From an uncultured Bacteroidota bacterium (GTDB lineage Bacteria; Bacteroidota; Bacteroidia; Bacteroidales; VadinHA17), in assembly GCA_903844815.1 (NCBI GenBank), contig CAIMVD010000375.1:72918-108265 (forward strand): 35,348 bases of DNA, written 5' to 3'. This document shows positions 1 to 9,268 of the stretch, one piece after another. Below the pieces are notes generated by a model that did no database searches, was not told the origin of the DNA, and saw nothing but the letters and a program-made list of their open reading frames with translations. Both the position numbers and the translations under genes were made by a program. Position 1 is the stretch's first letter. Every line of letters starts with the position of its first letter.

Positions 1-206
1 ATCTCGAGAATCGAAAGACGAGAAACAAGCTTCTTTTTGTACCATATTATTTCATGATAATGAACCTTTCTGTTATTCTCGGGTTCTTAAGATACGTTAA
101 GGGCTCACAGTCGGTAAACTGGGAACGGGCCAAACGCGGAATCGGATAATAAGTAAAAACACAGATGGTTCATGGGGCAGGGAACCTTTTAGATTGGGGA
201 TTTATA

Positions 207-1916
207 ATGAAAATAAGAATTGGGATTGAAATTTCAATAATTTCAGTTAAAGCAAGACTATTGATGATATCAGTTTTTGCTTTATTTTTTACTCTCAGCA
301 GCCGTAGTCAGAACGTCTTTACTGTTGATACTCTTTCCACGCTGGTAGATGGCCTCTACTCGCCTTATAATCAGGTTGAGCCGGGAGATACAATTTTTCT
401 TGAAGCAGGCATGCGAAGACTTATAAGAATACGTAACCTTACCGGTGCACCCGGAAAGCCTGTAGTAATAATTAACAAAAATGGTAAAGTAGTTTTCGAC
501 TCTGACTACACCTATGGAATCTCAATTCTGAACTGCAGGTACATCAGGGTTACCGGAAGTGGAGACCCTGATCATTTCTATGGTATCGTGATAAACCAGG
601 TTACAAACGGCACCGGAATAGGAATCAGCGGAATGTCTTCCGACTATGAGATAGATCATCTGAGTATTAGTTACTGCAAGTCTGTCGGCATATTTGCTAA
701 AACCGATCCCGACTGCGGCTTCCTTTCAACACGTGATAAATTTATCCAGTTCAATACCATAATTCATGATAATTATGTTTCGCATACAGGCACTGAAGCC
801 ATGTATATCGGAAGTACCCAGTATTTCGGGCAGAAGATTACATGCAACGGAGTAGATACCTTACTGATGCCTTCACTGCTCGACGGAGTGAAAGTCTACA
901 ACAATAAAATTGACTCTTGCGGCTGGGATGGAATCCAGGTGACCTCAGCCTCAAAGAATTGCCGGATTTACAATAATGAGATTCTCAATTACAGTCTGGC
1001 AGAATCCTATGGCCAGATGTCAGGCATAATAATTGGCGGAGGTTCCAAATGCGACTGTTATAATAACCTTATCAGCCAGGGCAAAGGGATGGGAATTGAA
1101 AGCTTCGGGCTTGGGGGACAAAAAATCTACAATAACATTATCCTCGATGCCGGCAAGAACTTCTTCCCTGCTGACACTAACAGACAGGTTCACGGCATCT
1201 TTGTGACTGATATCACAACACAGGCAGATTCATCATTATATATCTTCAACAATGACATAATTAATCCCATGTCGGACGGAATAAGGTTCCAGAGTACTAT
1301 CACCAGGGGTAACATTGTAGCGTCAAATCTAATTGTGAATCCGGGCAATTTTGATCACTATGAGAACGAAAAGAAAGGTCACCGTGGCAAGGATTCATAT
1401 GTTATGCTTACTTCCGCCAATACCGAAATTGCCTTAATGAATAACTTCTTCACCAGGAGCCTCGACAGTGCAAAAATTTCAGAATCTAACTACATTCCCC
1501 GGCCCGGCTCACCATTGATTAATTCGGGCTGGCCCGGATCGACGGGTATAAATTTCGATTTCCTGGGAAATCTCCGGCCTATAGGTAAAGCCTGCGAAAT
1601 CGGAGCTCTTGAATTCGATCCGGCAACTGTCGGACTTACAATACAACAGGCTGATAAAGCTTACGGAAGTACTATTTTTCCAAACCCGGTAAAAGGACTT
1701 ACGACAATTTCTTATCATTTTTCAAGGGCTGGAAGAACCACTATTCTGATATATGATCTTCAGGGACACATAGTATTTAAAAAAGAAGAGGAGTACCTGG
1801 CTGACAGTTACAGCAAGATTCAATTCGATGCTTCACGATTGGAAAATGGATTATACCTGTACCTCATTAAAAAGGGGGTTGAATCTCTTTCCGGAAAGCT
1901 GATGAAGATAAACTGA
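207..1916 (+). CDS. Secreted right-handed beta-helix protein with T9SS sorting tail
   Basis: The start at 207 is preferred over an in-frame ATG at 165 because it is preceded by GGGGA and opens a signal-peptide-like segment (basic MKIR, then a hydrophobic run ending near SSRSQ). The centre has repeated N-N-x-I and G-I-x-I/V strand-turn patterns (YNNKID, YNNEIL, YNNLIS, YNNIIL, FNNDII), typical of parallel beta-helix (pectate-lyase-like) folds that bind or cleave polysaccharide. The last about 80 residues contain FPNPVKG, then an Ig-like strand set ending in NGLYLYLIKK and GKLMKIN. This is a type A Por secretion-system C-terminal domain, so export and surface anchoring through the T9SS are expected. 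Catalytic residues cannot be assigned, so the substrate is unknown. No downstream partner lies on this strand. Confidence 0.85.
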   Translation: MKIRIGIEISIISVKARLLMISVFALFFTLSSRSQNVFTVDTLSTLVDGLYSPYNQVEPGDTIFLEAGMRRLIRIRNLTGAPGKPVVIINKNGKVVFDSDYTYGISILNCRYIRVTGSGDPDHFYGIVINQVTNGTGIGISGMSSDYEIDHLSISYCKSVGIFAKTDPDCGFLSTRDKFIQFNTIIHDNYVSHTGTEAMYIGSTQYFGQKITCNGVDTLLMPSLLDGVKVYNNKIDSCGWDGIQVTSASKNCRIYNNEILNYSLAESYGQMSGIIIGGGSKCDCYNNLISQGKGMGIESFGLGGQKIYNNIILDAGKNFFPADTNRQVHGIFVTDITTQADSSLYIFNNDIINPMSDGIRFQSTITRGNIVASNLIVNPGNFDHYENEKKGHRGKDSYVMLTSANTEIALMNNFFTRSLDSAKISESNYIPRPGSPLINSGWPGSTGINFDFLGNLRPIGKACEIGALEFDPATVGLTIQQADKAYGSTIFPNPVKGLTTISYHFSRAGRTTILIYDLQGHIVFKKEEEYLADSYSKIQFDASRLENGLYLYLIKKGVESLSGKLMKIN

Positions 1917-2141
1917 GCCATCGTTTCCTACATTGACCTGTCTAACAGTCAGGTAAATGCAACCAGCAAGAAGAGTGTCGGCTATTCACTTATTGAGATA
2001 TACTTATTTTTTAAGTGCAGCTTTTGCAGACAGGTAATCATAGAGTATATACACAGCTGATTTTCAAGTTTCAGCATTTTCGTCCCAACCTCACTGGCGG
2101 GTGAAAGACACTCGGTAAAAGATTTCTGAGGAAAAACTTCT

Positions 2142-3128
2142 TCATTCCGGAACATAATCAAACGGCAAAAGATCAGCAATCCGTTTTTTTGCCATTTCAC
2201 CCTCCCAGCTGATACCCGAAGGATCGGAATAACCATTCGCCTGAAAATAGACCTTATCCTTGAGGAAAACAATGAAGCTGGCTGGAGTTTTTGAATACCA
2301 GGCCAAAGCCAGTCCCCCTGTATATTTCAAATACTTTGTCCTGCTGTCGGTCTGAACTACTATTTTCTTACTGCCGAGAGTTTCATTTGAAGAATTCTTT
2401 ACTGTAAAACCCGCTGAATTAAGGTCGTCATTCCACAAACTCCTGAAAAACTGAAGACGCGACCCTTTATAGGCTTCTTTCCTTTTCCTTTCGAAAAGCA
2501 GTTTCTTGTTTTCGCTTGCCGATGTATCTTCACTGAAAATAGCATTTCCTTTAAATACAAAACCAGAGCTCTGTTTAAAATATTCGAACTTATCGAGGTA
2601 ATAGGTTATTTTATAGCCCATTGCCCTGTTCTCTATCAGGATCGGTTTCAGGGCATAAGCCCTAATAGTGTCATTATCTTTATTATAAATGAACCTTATA
2701 TCTTCCTCATTTACAATCTCACAATTAAGCGAATTGCTTGTGGTTCCCAGAAATTCGCTCCTGAATACAGTCAGATTCTCCCTTCTCTCCCTTGAATGTG
2801 ATTTTGACTTGACCACTACTTCTTCAAGTTCGAACAGTTTGGGACTGAGATAAACATTCAGCGGCTTACCCGGCTCAAAACTGGTCATGGTTGCCGAATA
2901 ATACCCAAGTGCACTAACTGTCAATTGCATTCCGGTATACTTCGCAACATTCAGTTCATATTTACCATCCTTGTCCGACAGGGTGCCTCCGAATGTGCCG
3001 TTGAAATAGACCGATGCAGAATATATGGGCTCCTTAGTTTTCTGGTCGAAAATAGTTCCGCTGATAACCTGACCGTAGGCCAGCAGATTAAAGTTAAGTA
3101 TCAGTAAAAGTAAAACGATTCTTCTCAT
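2142..3128 (-). CDS. Exported protein with N-terminal carboxypeptidase-regulatory-like domain
   Basis: The protein starts with a clear signal peptide (MRRIVLLLLILNFNLLAYGQ). Residues about 20-105 form a CarboxypepD_reg-like beta-sandwich (VISGTIFDQKTKEPIYSASV ... DKDGKYEL ... YLSPKLFELEEVVV), the domain found at the N-termini of many Bacteroidota envelope proteins. The remaining about 220 residues match nothing I can name; they begin with a RRENLTVFRSEFLG-type motif that I associate with similar Bacteroidota proteins. It is the third gene of the minus-strand helicase operon, 14 bases after the preceding gene, which has the same N-terminal domain. Role unknown; a periplasmic or outer-membrane location is inferred. 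Confidence 0.8.
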   Translation of the reverse strand: MRRIVLLLLILNFNLLAYGQVISGTIFDQKTKEPIYSASVYFNGTFGGTLSDKDGKYELNVAKYTGMQLTVSALGYYSATMTSFEPGKPLNVYLSPKLFELEEVVVKSKSHSRERRENLTVFRSEFLGTTSNSLNCEIVNEEDIRFIYNKDNDTIRAYALKPILIENRAMGYKITYYLDKFEYFKQSSGFVFKGNAIFSEDTSASENKKLLFERKRKEAYKGSRLQFFRSLWNDDLNSAGFTVKNSSNETLGSKKIVVQTDSRTKYLKYTGGLALAWYSKTPASFIVFLKDKVYFQANGYSDPSGISWEGEMAKKRIADLLPFDYVPE

Positions 3129-3142
3129 GGCAATTAATTTCG

Positions 3143-4714
3143 TCAGGGCTGCTTAATGTTTTCGGGAGTATTCATCCAGTATCTGCTGATACCCGGCTGA
3201 CCTGCCCTGCAGTTATCTTCAAGGGGCATATATCTGATGAAGCAGGTATCGGTGAATTGAACCGGTTTGTTGTATTCCTGGACAAAGAGTTCCCTGTACT
3301 GATACAATTCGAGATTCTTTTTCCTGTCGAGAAAATTCCCGTCAGAATCCTTAATATCATCTATGACAATAAGACAGGATTCACGCATTTTCCTGTCAGC
3401 TTTTTCATTAAGCCTGATAAACACCTTGTTACCTGCAGCAGAGATACTGCTGATTCCAGCCTTTTTACCGCCCAAAGTTATCTGGTAGTCCTTCTTCCGC
3501 GTCGCCGCTGCAGGATCTAAATCCTTGTTAAATTCAACTACAAGTGTCGGTTTTGAATAATTGAAGGTATCCCAGTATGATCGAAGGATCTGGAAGTATG
3601 AATGATCGGTTGTGTCGGAAACATTAAAGTAATTATTGAAAGAGATATACTTTAAGCACATAAGGGAGTCAACCGATTCATCATAACCATATTCAATATC
3701 AATATTAAACATTTCTTTATTCTCCCCGGGTTTGTTCCGGTAGAAACATTTGTATTCCAGTTTGTGAATCGAATAATCGTCAGGCTGAATAAATATTGTT
3801 CCTTCAACCCTCAGGTTATTTCCGGTAAATTTTTTCTTCGCACTGAACGCGATACTCTGAAGCTTAAGATTATTATTAAAAACAATAACAGGCTCTGAGA
3901 AGGTATGGTTCAAAATAAAGTCTTCGGAAAGTACATTTACGAATGAGAAAGACAATGCTCTGTAGTTCCTCAGTGCATCATGAACCATAAGTATAAATAA
4001 CTCGTTGCCATACTGATCGCCCAGGGTAGCATCGGGAATGATCTTATCTGGACTTTCGGGATCATATTTACTGTCGTAATATGGTGAAAGGCTCATTACC
4101 GGGAATGAGGTATTCTTGCGGAAATCCAGTAACCTGTATTTATTCAGAACTGACCATTCAGAAAATCCGCTGTCGAGGGTCTGAACGATTGCTTCATTCA
4201 GGTTGAAATAGGCTTTATCCTTCTTCTGGTAGTCCCTGTAATAAGCGATGTAGCTGAACGGCTTATCAGGATAGTTTTTTTTGATATTCCTTATTGCCCT
4301 TCCCACGATTGTTGAAGGACTCAGGTTATACCTTGAAGCTGAAATCCTTACTTCTCTCAATCCATAGATCGACGGGCTGAGATAGATCCTGTTAATAGTA
4401 CTGTCGCTCAGATCGCTGAATGCTACGGCTTTCCTTTTATAACCTATGCAGGTTACAACCAGGCTGTCAGAACTGAAATCAGAATTACCGGCAACGACAA
4501 AATCCCCATCGGCATTTGCATAAACCCCCAGCTGATTTGCCTTTAGCTTTACTGCGGCAAAGGGTACAGGCAAATTGCCCGCCGAACTCAGAACTTTTCC
4601 ATTAATATTACTACCTGTCTGAGAGAATACATTTAGCGGACTTGCAAGAGCGAAAAACATGGCCGCCAATGCAATAGGGAAACAAGAATGAACCGGTAAT
4701 TTCGGGACTGACAT
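3143..4714 (-). CDS. Exported protein with carboxypeptidase-regulatory-like domain and Ig-like segment
   Basis: The open frame extends upstream to 4834, but the likely start is the ATG at 4714, one base after the helicase stop. It opens a signal peptide (MSVPKLPVHSCFPIALAAMF ... FSQ), whereas the upstream extension overlaps the helicase. Residues about 35-115 are a CarboxypepD_reg-like domain (INGKVLSSAGNLPVPFAAVK ... IYLSPSIYGLREVRI). The middle resembles the uncharacterised body of DUF5686-type Bacteroidota proteins. Residues about 410-500 look like a bacterial Ig-like (Big_5/SbsA) fold (KPTLVVEFNKDLDPAA ... NKVFIRLNEK). Function unknown. Tight coupling to the helicase gene and to the next exported protein suggests one transcript, but a functional link between a DNA helicase and two envelope proteins is not evident. 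Confidence 0.8.
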   Translation of the reverse strand: MSVPKLPVHSCFPIALAAMFFALASPLNVFSQTGSNINGKVLSSAGNLPVPFAAVKLKANQLGVYANADGDFVVAGNSDFSSDSLVVTCIGYKRKAVAFSDLSDSTINRIYLSPSIYGLREVRISASRYNLSPSTIVGRAIRNIKKNYPDKPFSYIAYYRDYQKKDKAYFNLNEAIVQTLDSGFSEWSVLNKYRLLDFRKNTSFPVMSLSPYYDSKYDPESPDKIIPDATLGDQYGNELFILMVHDALRNYRALSFSFVNVLSEDFILNHTFSEPVIVFNNNLKLQSIAFSAKKKFTGNNLRVEGTIFIQPDDYSIHKLEYKCFYRNKPGENKEMFNIDIEYGYDESVDSLMCLKYISFNNYFNVSDTTDHSYFQILRSYWDTFNYSKPTLVVEFNKDLDPAAATRKKDYQITLGGKKAGISSISAAGNKVFIRLNEKADRKMRESCLIVIDDIKDSDGNFLDRKKNLELYQYRELFVQEYNKPVQFTDTCFIRYMPLEDNCRAGQPGISRYWMNTPENIKQP

Positions 4715-4715
4715 T

Positions 4716-6968
4716 TTATTGATAATAGAATTTATCTTTACGTATCTCCACCAGAAACCGGCTGGGGTATGATAAAAACGCGTTATAAGTAGAAACAAAT
4801 GAAGGCATAGTAATGAGTAGCTCCTGTTTCGCACGGCTGCAGGCCACGTAAAACAACCTTCTCTCCTCCTCTATCTCCTCTATATTTCCAAGAGATCTTA
4901 CAGAAGGAATAAGTCCGTCAAGCGCATGGGGAATGATAACGCTGTACCACTCAAGACCCTTTGCAGAGTGTATGGTTGAAATAGTAAGCGGTTTCTCTTC
5001 CGATTCATCAATAAGAGGGACCGTACGGCTCCCAAATTTTTTGGACGGCGGATCAAGAGCGAAGTCGGTAAGAAATTTATCGAGCAAATCGTACCTCGAG
5101 GCCAGGTCGACAAGTACATTAATATCGAGAAGCCTTACGGAAAAATCATATTCCATCGCCTGAAGGATCGGAGAATAATACTCCCTGATTATTTCTATCT
5201 TACGGGGGATGCTGATCTCCGGATCTTTGGCCTTATTGATCATAACCGTGAGTCTCTTAAGATCCCCGGCAAACTTTGCATTGCCAAACGATTCAACATT
5301 CAGCCCGTTTTCGGAAATAATCTTCTGAATGATTTTTGAGGCGGTAACCAGACCAACCCCCGAGAGGTATTTCAGTATTCGGTGCCAGGCAACTGCATCA
5401 TAGGGATTCTGAAGGATTCTTAAATACGAAATGATGTCCTTAACATGTTTCCGTTCGTTGAATGCCAGCCCTCCTACAGCTACATAAGGGATGCTTCTTT
5501 TATTAAGTTCTACCTCTATATATCTTGCATGCCAGAAAGCCCTTACCAGGACGGCCACCTGGTTCAGGGCAATACCTTTCTCCCTGTACTCCATTATTTT
5601 GTCGACAATAAACTCAGCTTCCAGTTGCTGGTCATAGAATTTCCGTACCACAGGCAAAGTATCGTAGAGGATACTCGAGAACAGCTTTTTCTTATAGCCA
5701 ATTACGGCGTTGCTGATTATTTCATTTGTGAAATCAAGGATCTTTTGATTGCTCCGGTAGTTTTCCTCAATCTTGATTACAGCACTACCCGGGAATTTCT
5801 GAGGGAACCTCAGTATGTTCTCATAATTGGCACCGCGAAATGCATAAATACTCTGGGCATCATCGCCAACAACAAGGATATTCCTTGATTTTTCCGACAG
5901 AAACTCTACTATTTCTTTTTGTACCACGTTAGTATCCTGGTATTCGTCAACCATGATATACCTGAATTCATTCTGAAGCCTGCTTATGAAAACCGGATTA
6001 TCCCTCAGGAAATCCCTCAGAACTTCCATAAGGTCGTCGTAGTCAAAGATCCTGCATAACTTCTTGTATTTCTGGTAACCCAGATTTATCAGCTCTATCT
6101 GCGGAATGAATTCGATTAATCCAGTGAACTCATTATCAATTACATGTCTGATAGTCAGGTTTCGGTTTCTGGCAGATGATATTATCTCCTGGAGCCTGTT
6201 TTTCCTTGGAAATGCCTTTTCCTTTTTATCTATCTTCAGTTCCGATCTGATAAGGTCGATTGTGTCGGCGGAATCCTCCGAATCGATTATAGTGAAGTTA
6301 GGGGGAATGCCAAGAAGCCCGGAGTACTTTCTGAGTATATAGTTTGAAAATGAATGAAATGTACCTCCGAAGACTTTTTGAGCGCTGTTGTCCCTGAGAA
6401 GCTCCTGAACCCTGCCGATCATTTCACTGGAGGCCTTCCTGGTGAAGGTCAGCAGCAGAATCTCTCCGGGACTGATCCCGTTTTCGAGCATAAACGCAAC
6501 TCTGTGCACTATTACTCTGGTTTTTCCGCTCCCGGCTCCGGCAATAACAAGTACAGGTCCGTCTATCGTTGTGACAGCTTCGAGCTGCGAATTATTCAGC
6601 TCTTTCCTGTAGTCAATTTTATAAGTACGTGTCAGTTTAATCTCTGGTAATATGACAGGGCGGCTTTCAATCGATTTAATAATAGAATTCAGTTCCGATA
6701 TTTTTCTTGATGTTCCTTCTGTCTGTTCTGCCTCAGCATAATCACTAATACTGATGCTCATCAGGTCGGTCACCCGTTGCTCGGGATAAAGGTTCTGGCT
6801 TGCCTGCTGCCTTGCAGCCAATTGTTCAATATTCCCAAAGAAGGATTCGGAAGAAACAGAACCTTCGGAAGGAAGCTCTCCTGAAGGCCCTGTTTCATCA
6901 TTCTCAAATTCAGAAATTGCCTTTGATCTTAAAGAAAAACTGTCTTTTATGTTATCAGGTAACGACAT
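4716..6968 (-). CDS. UvrD/PcrA-like superfamily 1A DNA helicase
   Basis: This is a 3'-5' ATP-dependent DNA helicase of the UvrD/Rep/PcrA group. The motifs appear in order: Q motif (LNNSQLEAV, about 124-132), Walker A GAGSGKT (144-150), motif Ia TFTRKAS, motif II DEYQD (341-345), motif III VGDDAQSIYAFRGA, motif IV EENYRSN, motif V STIHSAKGLEW and motif VI RRLFYVACSRAK. An unusual Ser/Glu-rich, probably disordered extension of about 115 residues precedes the helicase core. The protein stops about 30 residues after motif VI, so it lacks the C-terminal Tudor-like domain that lets PcrA/UvrD bind RNA polymerase. It is first in an operon with two exported proteins. The lineage-specific tail structure makes uvrD versus pcrA versus a paralogue undecidable here. 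Confidence 0.93.
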   Translation of the reverse strand: MSLPDNIKDSFSLRSKAISEFENDETGPSGELPSEGSVSSESFFGNIEQLAARQQASQNLYPEQRVTDLMSISISDYAEAEQTEGTSRKISELNSIIKSIESRPVILPEIKLTRTYKIDYRKELNNSQLEAVTTIDGPVLVIAGAGSGKTRVIVHRVAFMLENGISPGEILLLTFTRKASSEMIGRVQELLRDNSAQKVFGGTFHSFSNYILRKYSGLLGIPPNFTIIDSEDSADTIDLIRSELKIDKKEKAFPRKNRLQEIISSARNRNLTIRHVIDNEFTGLIEFIPQIELINLGYQKYKKLCRIFDYDDLMEVLRDFLRDNPVFISRLQNEFRYIMVDEYQDTNVVQKEIVEFLSEKSRNILVVGDDAQSIYAFRGANYENILRFPQKFPGSAVIKIEENYRSNQKILDFTNEIISNAVIGYKKKLFSSILYDTLPVVRKFYDQQLEAEFIVDKIMEYREKGIALNQVAVLVRAFWHARYIEVELNKRSIPYVAVGGLAFNERKHVKDIISYLRILQNPYDAVAWHRILKYLSGVGLVTASKIIQKIISENGLNVESFGNAKFAGDLKRLTVMINKAKDPEISIPRKIEIIREYYSPILQAMEYDFSVRLLDINVLVDLASRYDLLDKFLTDFALDPPSKKFGSRTVPLIDESEEKPLTISTIHSAKGLEWYSVIIPHALDGLIPSVRSLGNIEEIEEERRLFYVACSRAKQELLITMPSFVSTYNAFLSYPSRFLVEIRKDKFYYQ

Positions 6969-7036
6969 GGTTTAGTAACGTTAGAATAGGCTCGCAGGAA
7001 TTTATTAATACGTAAAGTTAATCAATAACCCATATC

Positions 7037-7152
7037 AATGTCGTTTAGTCAAGCCCGAATAATCAGTTTCTCACTCCAACTTTCTTACCCCACTGCCCCC
7101 TTGGGGGGTTGGGGGGTAAAAACACAAGAATAGTAGAGTGGTCCCTGTGGTA
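7037..7152. repeat. Dispersed G/C-run repeat, copy 1
   Basis: About 116 bases are nearly repeated at 35208-35348. Shared blocks are ATGTCGTTTAGT, AAGCCCG, TAATCAGTTTC, a C-run/TTGGGGGGTTGGGGGG core and a right flank of about 40 bases ending CCCTGTGGTA. The C-runs and G-runs can pair into a short strong hairpin. The element lies about 70 bases upstream of the helicase start. It contains no coding sequence and I see no terminal inverted repeats; it resembles a short non-autonomous or extragenic repeat. Confidence 0.85.
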
Positions 7153-7226
7153 AAATATTCTTTTCATGTCTGGTAATAATTTTCCTTAACGAAACGCCAT
7201 TGTAACCCATATTATTAACCGTATTT

Positions 7227-8993
7227 CTACTCGATTACTATCATGTCCCAGTACTTTAATGAAGGCACTATAAAACTGACAGTATTCCCGTTTTGCTGAA
7301 AGGGAAGTTTAAAAGCAATTCCTGAATTGAGATCAGGCGAGGCGAACCAGATCTTTTTTACTGTGCCGGATGAATAGTATTCCAGTTTGAGATTCTGAAT
7401 CAACGACGGAATTGTCTTAGTCCCATCAGTATCGCGCCAGTCAGTTGAATTTGTTCTGAAGTTTATTAGATGTAATACCTGTTTTCCACCTGCAATTTTA
7501 CCTGCAACAGAAACTGAACCTGTTTGCGGGGGCCAGGTACTGACCGGCACCGACCCTCCGGCAGCTGCAGAAACAGAAGGAGAATTGAAATTGCCTCCAT
7601 CCCGTAAAAGGTTTTGATAGGCTACTGAAAAATCATAATAGGCAACAAGCGATTTTTTCAATTCTTCGCTCATCTGAAGGTTGGAATTCGGAAAATACTC
7701 CTTCCCCAGCATATGCTCCCCAAGTTCCAGATGGGCCCCGCCAAAGGCAAAAATGACCGCATCGGCGAACAGAACTGAAGGGATGTTGAACGACCCGGTT
7801 TTGTCAGCAAGTTTGTAGTTTATATATGCCGCCAGGATTGATTTTTTACCCTGGCTGAATGAGCTGTTGTCATTTAGAATATTGGCAAGTGAAAGATAGG
7901 TATCATTTGGACTCCAAACTTCCGTGTACAAAAAATCCACATCGGAACCCGCAATTGATGCCTGCTGGCCATACTGGTTCACTGAATTGAAAACAAGCCG
8001 CTTATCGGGACGACTGCTCTTCATTGCCGCTATGAAAGAGCCGAATGCCGCTGCAACATTGAGCGTGGCTCCGTTATAATTAAATTTTGAGCCCCAGTCA
8101 CCAAGCTGATCGATATGATACCCGTCAAAACCATAAACAGAATACATTTCATTGTTTCTGTCGGCAAGATATTTCTGCCAGTCGGGGTTCGATGGATCCA
8201 TCAGATATATAGGACTTTTCAGGAAACTTCCAATATCAAAAACAGTTTTTTTCTGATGATTTACATCATCATACATATACCATTCAGATAAAACTCCGTC
8301 GGCAGAAGCATCGTTAAGGGAGCCATAACAAAGATTGTACGACATTGCCTTCATTCCTTTTATATGTGCTCTTTCTATATAACCATCGACTGTTGACTTA
8401 TAAGTCGGTCTTCCGGCTATATCAAGCCAGTTTTGTGAGGGCAAAGCCGGTGTACCTGCAAGGGGTTTGTGGTGCTTTTCGGTCCAGTCGTAAAACTGAA
8501 GACCGTTAATATGGTATCTCGTAAGATTATCTATAACCTCATCCATCTGTGAATCATTTAACAGTGGAAAACCGGAGAGGAAACCATACCGCGGGAACCT
8601 CTTCCAGTCTGAAGATACATCAATCGCTATGGAGCCATAAATAACTTCCCTTTTATTCTCAATATTGTATATATCAGCCAGATATCCCGTAAAATCTGTG
8701 GCAGGAGGATTCCATTTCCATTCCAGAGCCTTATAATCCGACTCCTGAACGGTTTCATACAGGTGCCTGTATCTGATTTTGCATGTAGCCGGAACCGATT
8801 TATCTATAGTAAATGAGACCTGTTCCCCTGGCAGATAAACGGCCTTATCGGTTGAAATATTAACAGGTGCTGCAGCTGATAAAGGAATTGAAGAATTATT
8901 ATCATTGCCTGTTGAGGTATTTTCGTCCTTTTTGCAGCCCGATAAAAACAGAATACCAAATAGCAGACAAGGGTAGATTTTATTTAAAAACAT
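7227..8993 (-). CDS. GH66 dextranase-like lipoprotein
   Basis: This is probably an alpha-1,6-glucan (dextran) endo-hydrolase or a related cycloisomaltooligosaccharide-forming enzyme. A lipoprotein signal ends in LFLSGC with Cys20 as the acylated residue, followed by a short Ser/Asn linker. Residues about 44-125 form an N-terminal beta-sandwich (KAVYLPGEQVSFTI). The barrel carries family GH66 hallmarks: PRYGFLSGF, NGLQFYDW, MSYNLCYG, then GFDGYHIDQLGDWG with candidate nucleophile Asp295 and LYTEVWS with candidate acid/base Glu358. The C-terminal 100 residues form a beta domain. The length of 588 fits catalytic GH66 enzymes without extra carbohydrate modules. No SusC/SusD pair or other glycosidase is adjacent, so it does not sit in a typical polysaccharide-utilisation locus. 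The exact product specificity is not readable. Confidence 0.85.
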   Translation of the reverse strand: MFLNKIYPCLLFGILFLSGCKKDENTSTGNDNNSSIPLSAAAPVNISTDKAVYLPGEQVSFTIDKSVPATCKIRYRHLYETVQESDYKALEWKWNPPATDFTGYLADIYNIENKREVIYGSIAIDVSSDWKRFPRYGFLSGFPLLNDSQMDEVIDNLTRYHINGLQFYDWTEKHHKPLAGTPALPSQNWLDIAGRPTYKSTVDGYIERAHIKGMKAMSYNLCYGSLNDASADGVLSEWYMYDDVNHQKKTVFDIGSFLKSPIYLMDPSNPDWQKYLADRNNEMYSVYGFDGYHIDQLGDWGSKFNYNGATLNVAAAFGSFIAAMKSSRPDKRLVFNSVNQYGQQASIAGSDVDFLYTEVWSPNDTYLSLANILNDNSSFSQGKKSILAAYINYKLADKTGSFNIPSVLFADAVIFAFGGAHLELGEHMLGKEYFPNSNLQMSEELKKSLVAYYDFSVAYQNLLRDGGNFNSPSVSAAAGGSVPVSTWPPQTGSVSVAGKIAGGKQVLHLINFRTNSTDWRDTDGTKTIPSLIQNLKLEYYSSGTVKKIWFASPDLNSGIAFKLPFQQNGNTVSFIVPSLKYWDMIVIE

Positions 8994-9186
8994 AATGTAA
9001 CGACGCTACCTGAATTAATAAAATGAATACTTATTTTCTACTTAAAATATTCGAAAAATCTCCTTGGGTTTACTCTTTATCCCTGACCATCTTTTTAAAA
9101 TACCGCCAGGACTGTAAATATAACTCTTCGTACCGTAACTTATGTTTCAGATGGAATGTAAAACCGGTAACTTTTTCGAGATTCAA

Positions 9187-9218
9187 TTGTTAAAGGGATT
9201 AGGTGATGTTTAGATTTG
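9187..9218 (+). promoter_or_regulatory. Candidate Bacteroidota promoter for copA
   Basis: TTG at 9187-9189 is followed after 21 bases by TAGATTTG at 9211-9218, matching the Bacteroidota consensus (TTG, 19-21 bases, TAnnTTTG). The start codon lies 50 bases downstream. I did not recognise a copper-regulator operator in the remainder of 8994-9268, which otherwise holds nothing identifiable. Confidence 0.55.
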
Positions 9219-9268
9219 TTTTATAAAAAAATACATCAACTTAGCATCTTCAAAAAAACAGGCAATTA

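Noticed and set aside
1-164. Possible end of an upstream gene
   Set aside because: The reading frames I followed are broken by stops within a few dozen codons and show no motif; I see nothing nameable in this stretch.
1925-1933. TTTCCTACA, a match to the receiver-operator half-site
   Set aside because: Single half-site without dyad partner in a non-promoter position; another chance half-site occurs inside gldJ near 32882, so single halves carry no weight.
1917-1970. Possible terminator after the beta-helix gene (ACCTG ... CAGGT)
   Set aside because: The stem is only five pairs, with a nine-base loop and no T-tract.
1982-2272. A 96-codon minus-strand frame downstream of and overlapping the end of the exported protein gene
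   Set aside because: Its first half lies in another frame of a well-supported gene, its composition (many Arg, Cys, Lys without a motif) is that of a shadow frame, and it has no own upstream region.
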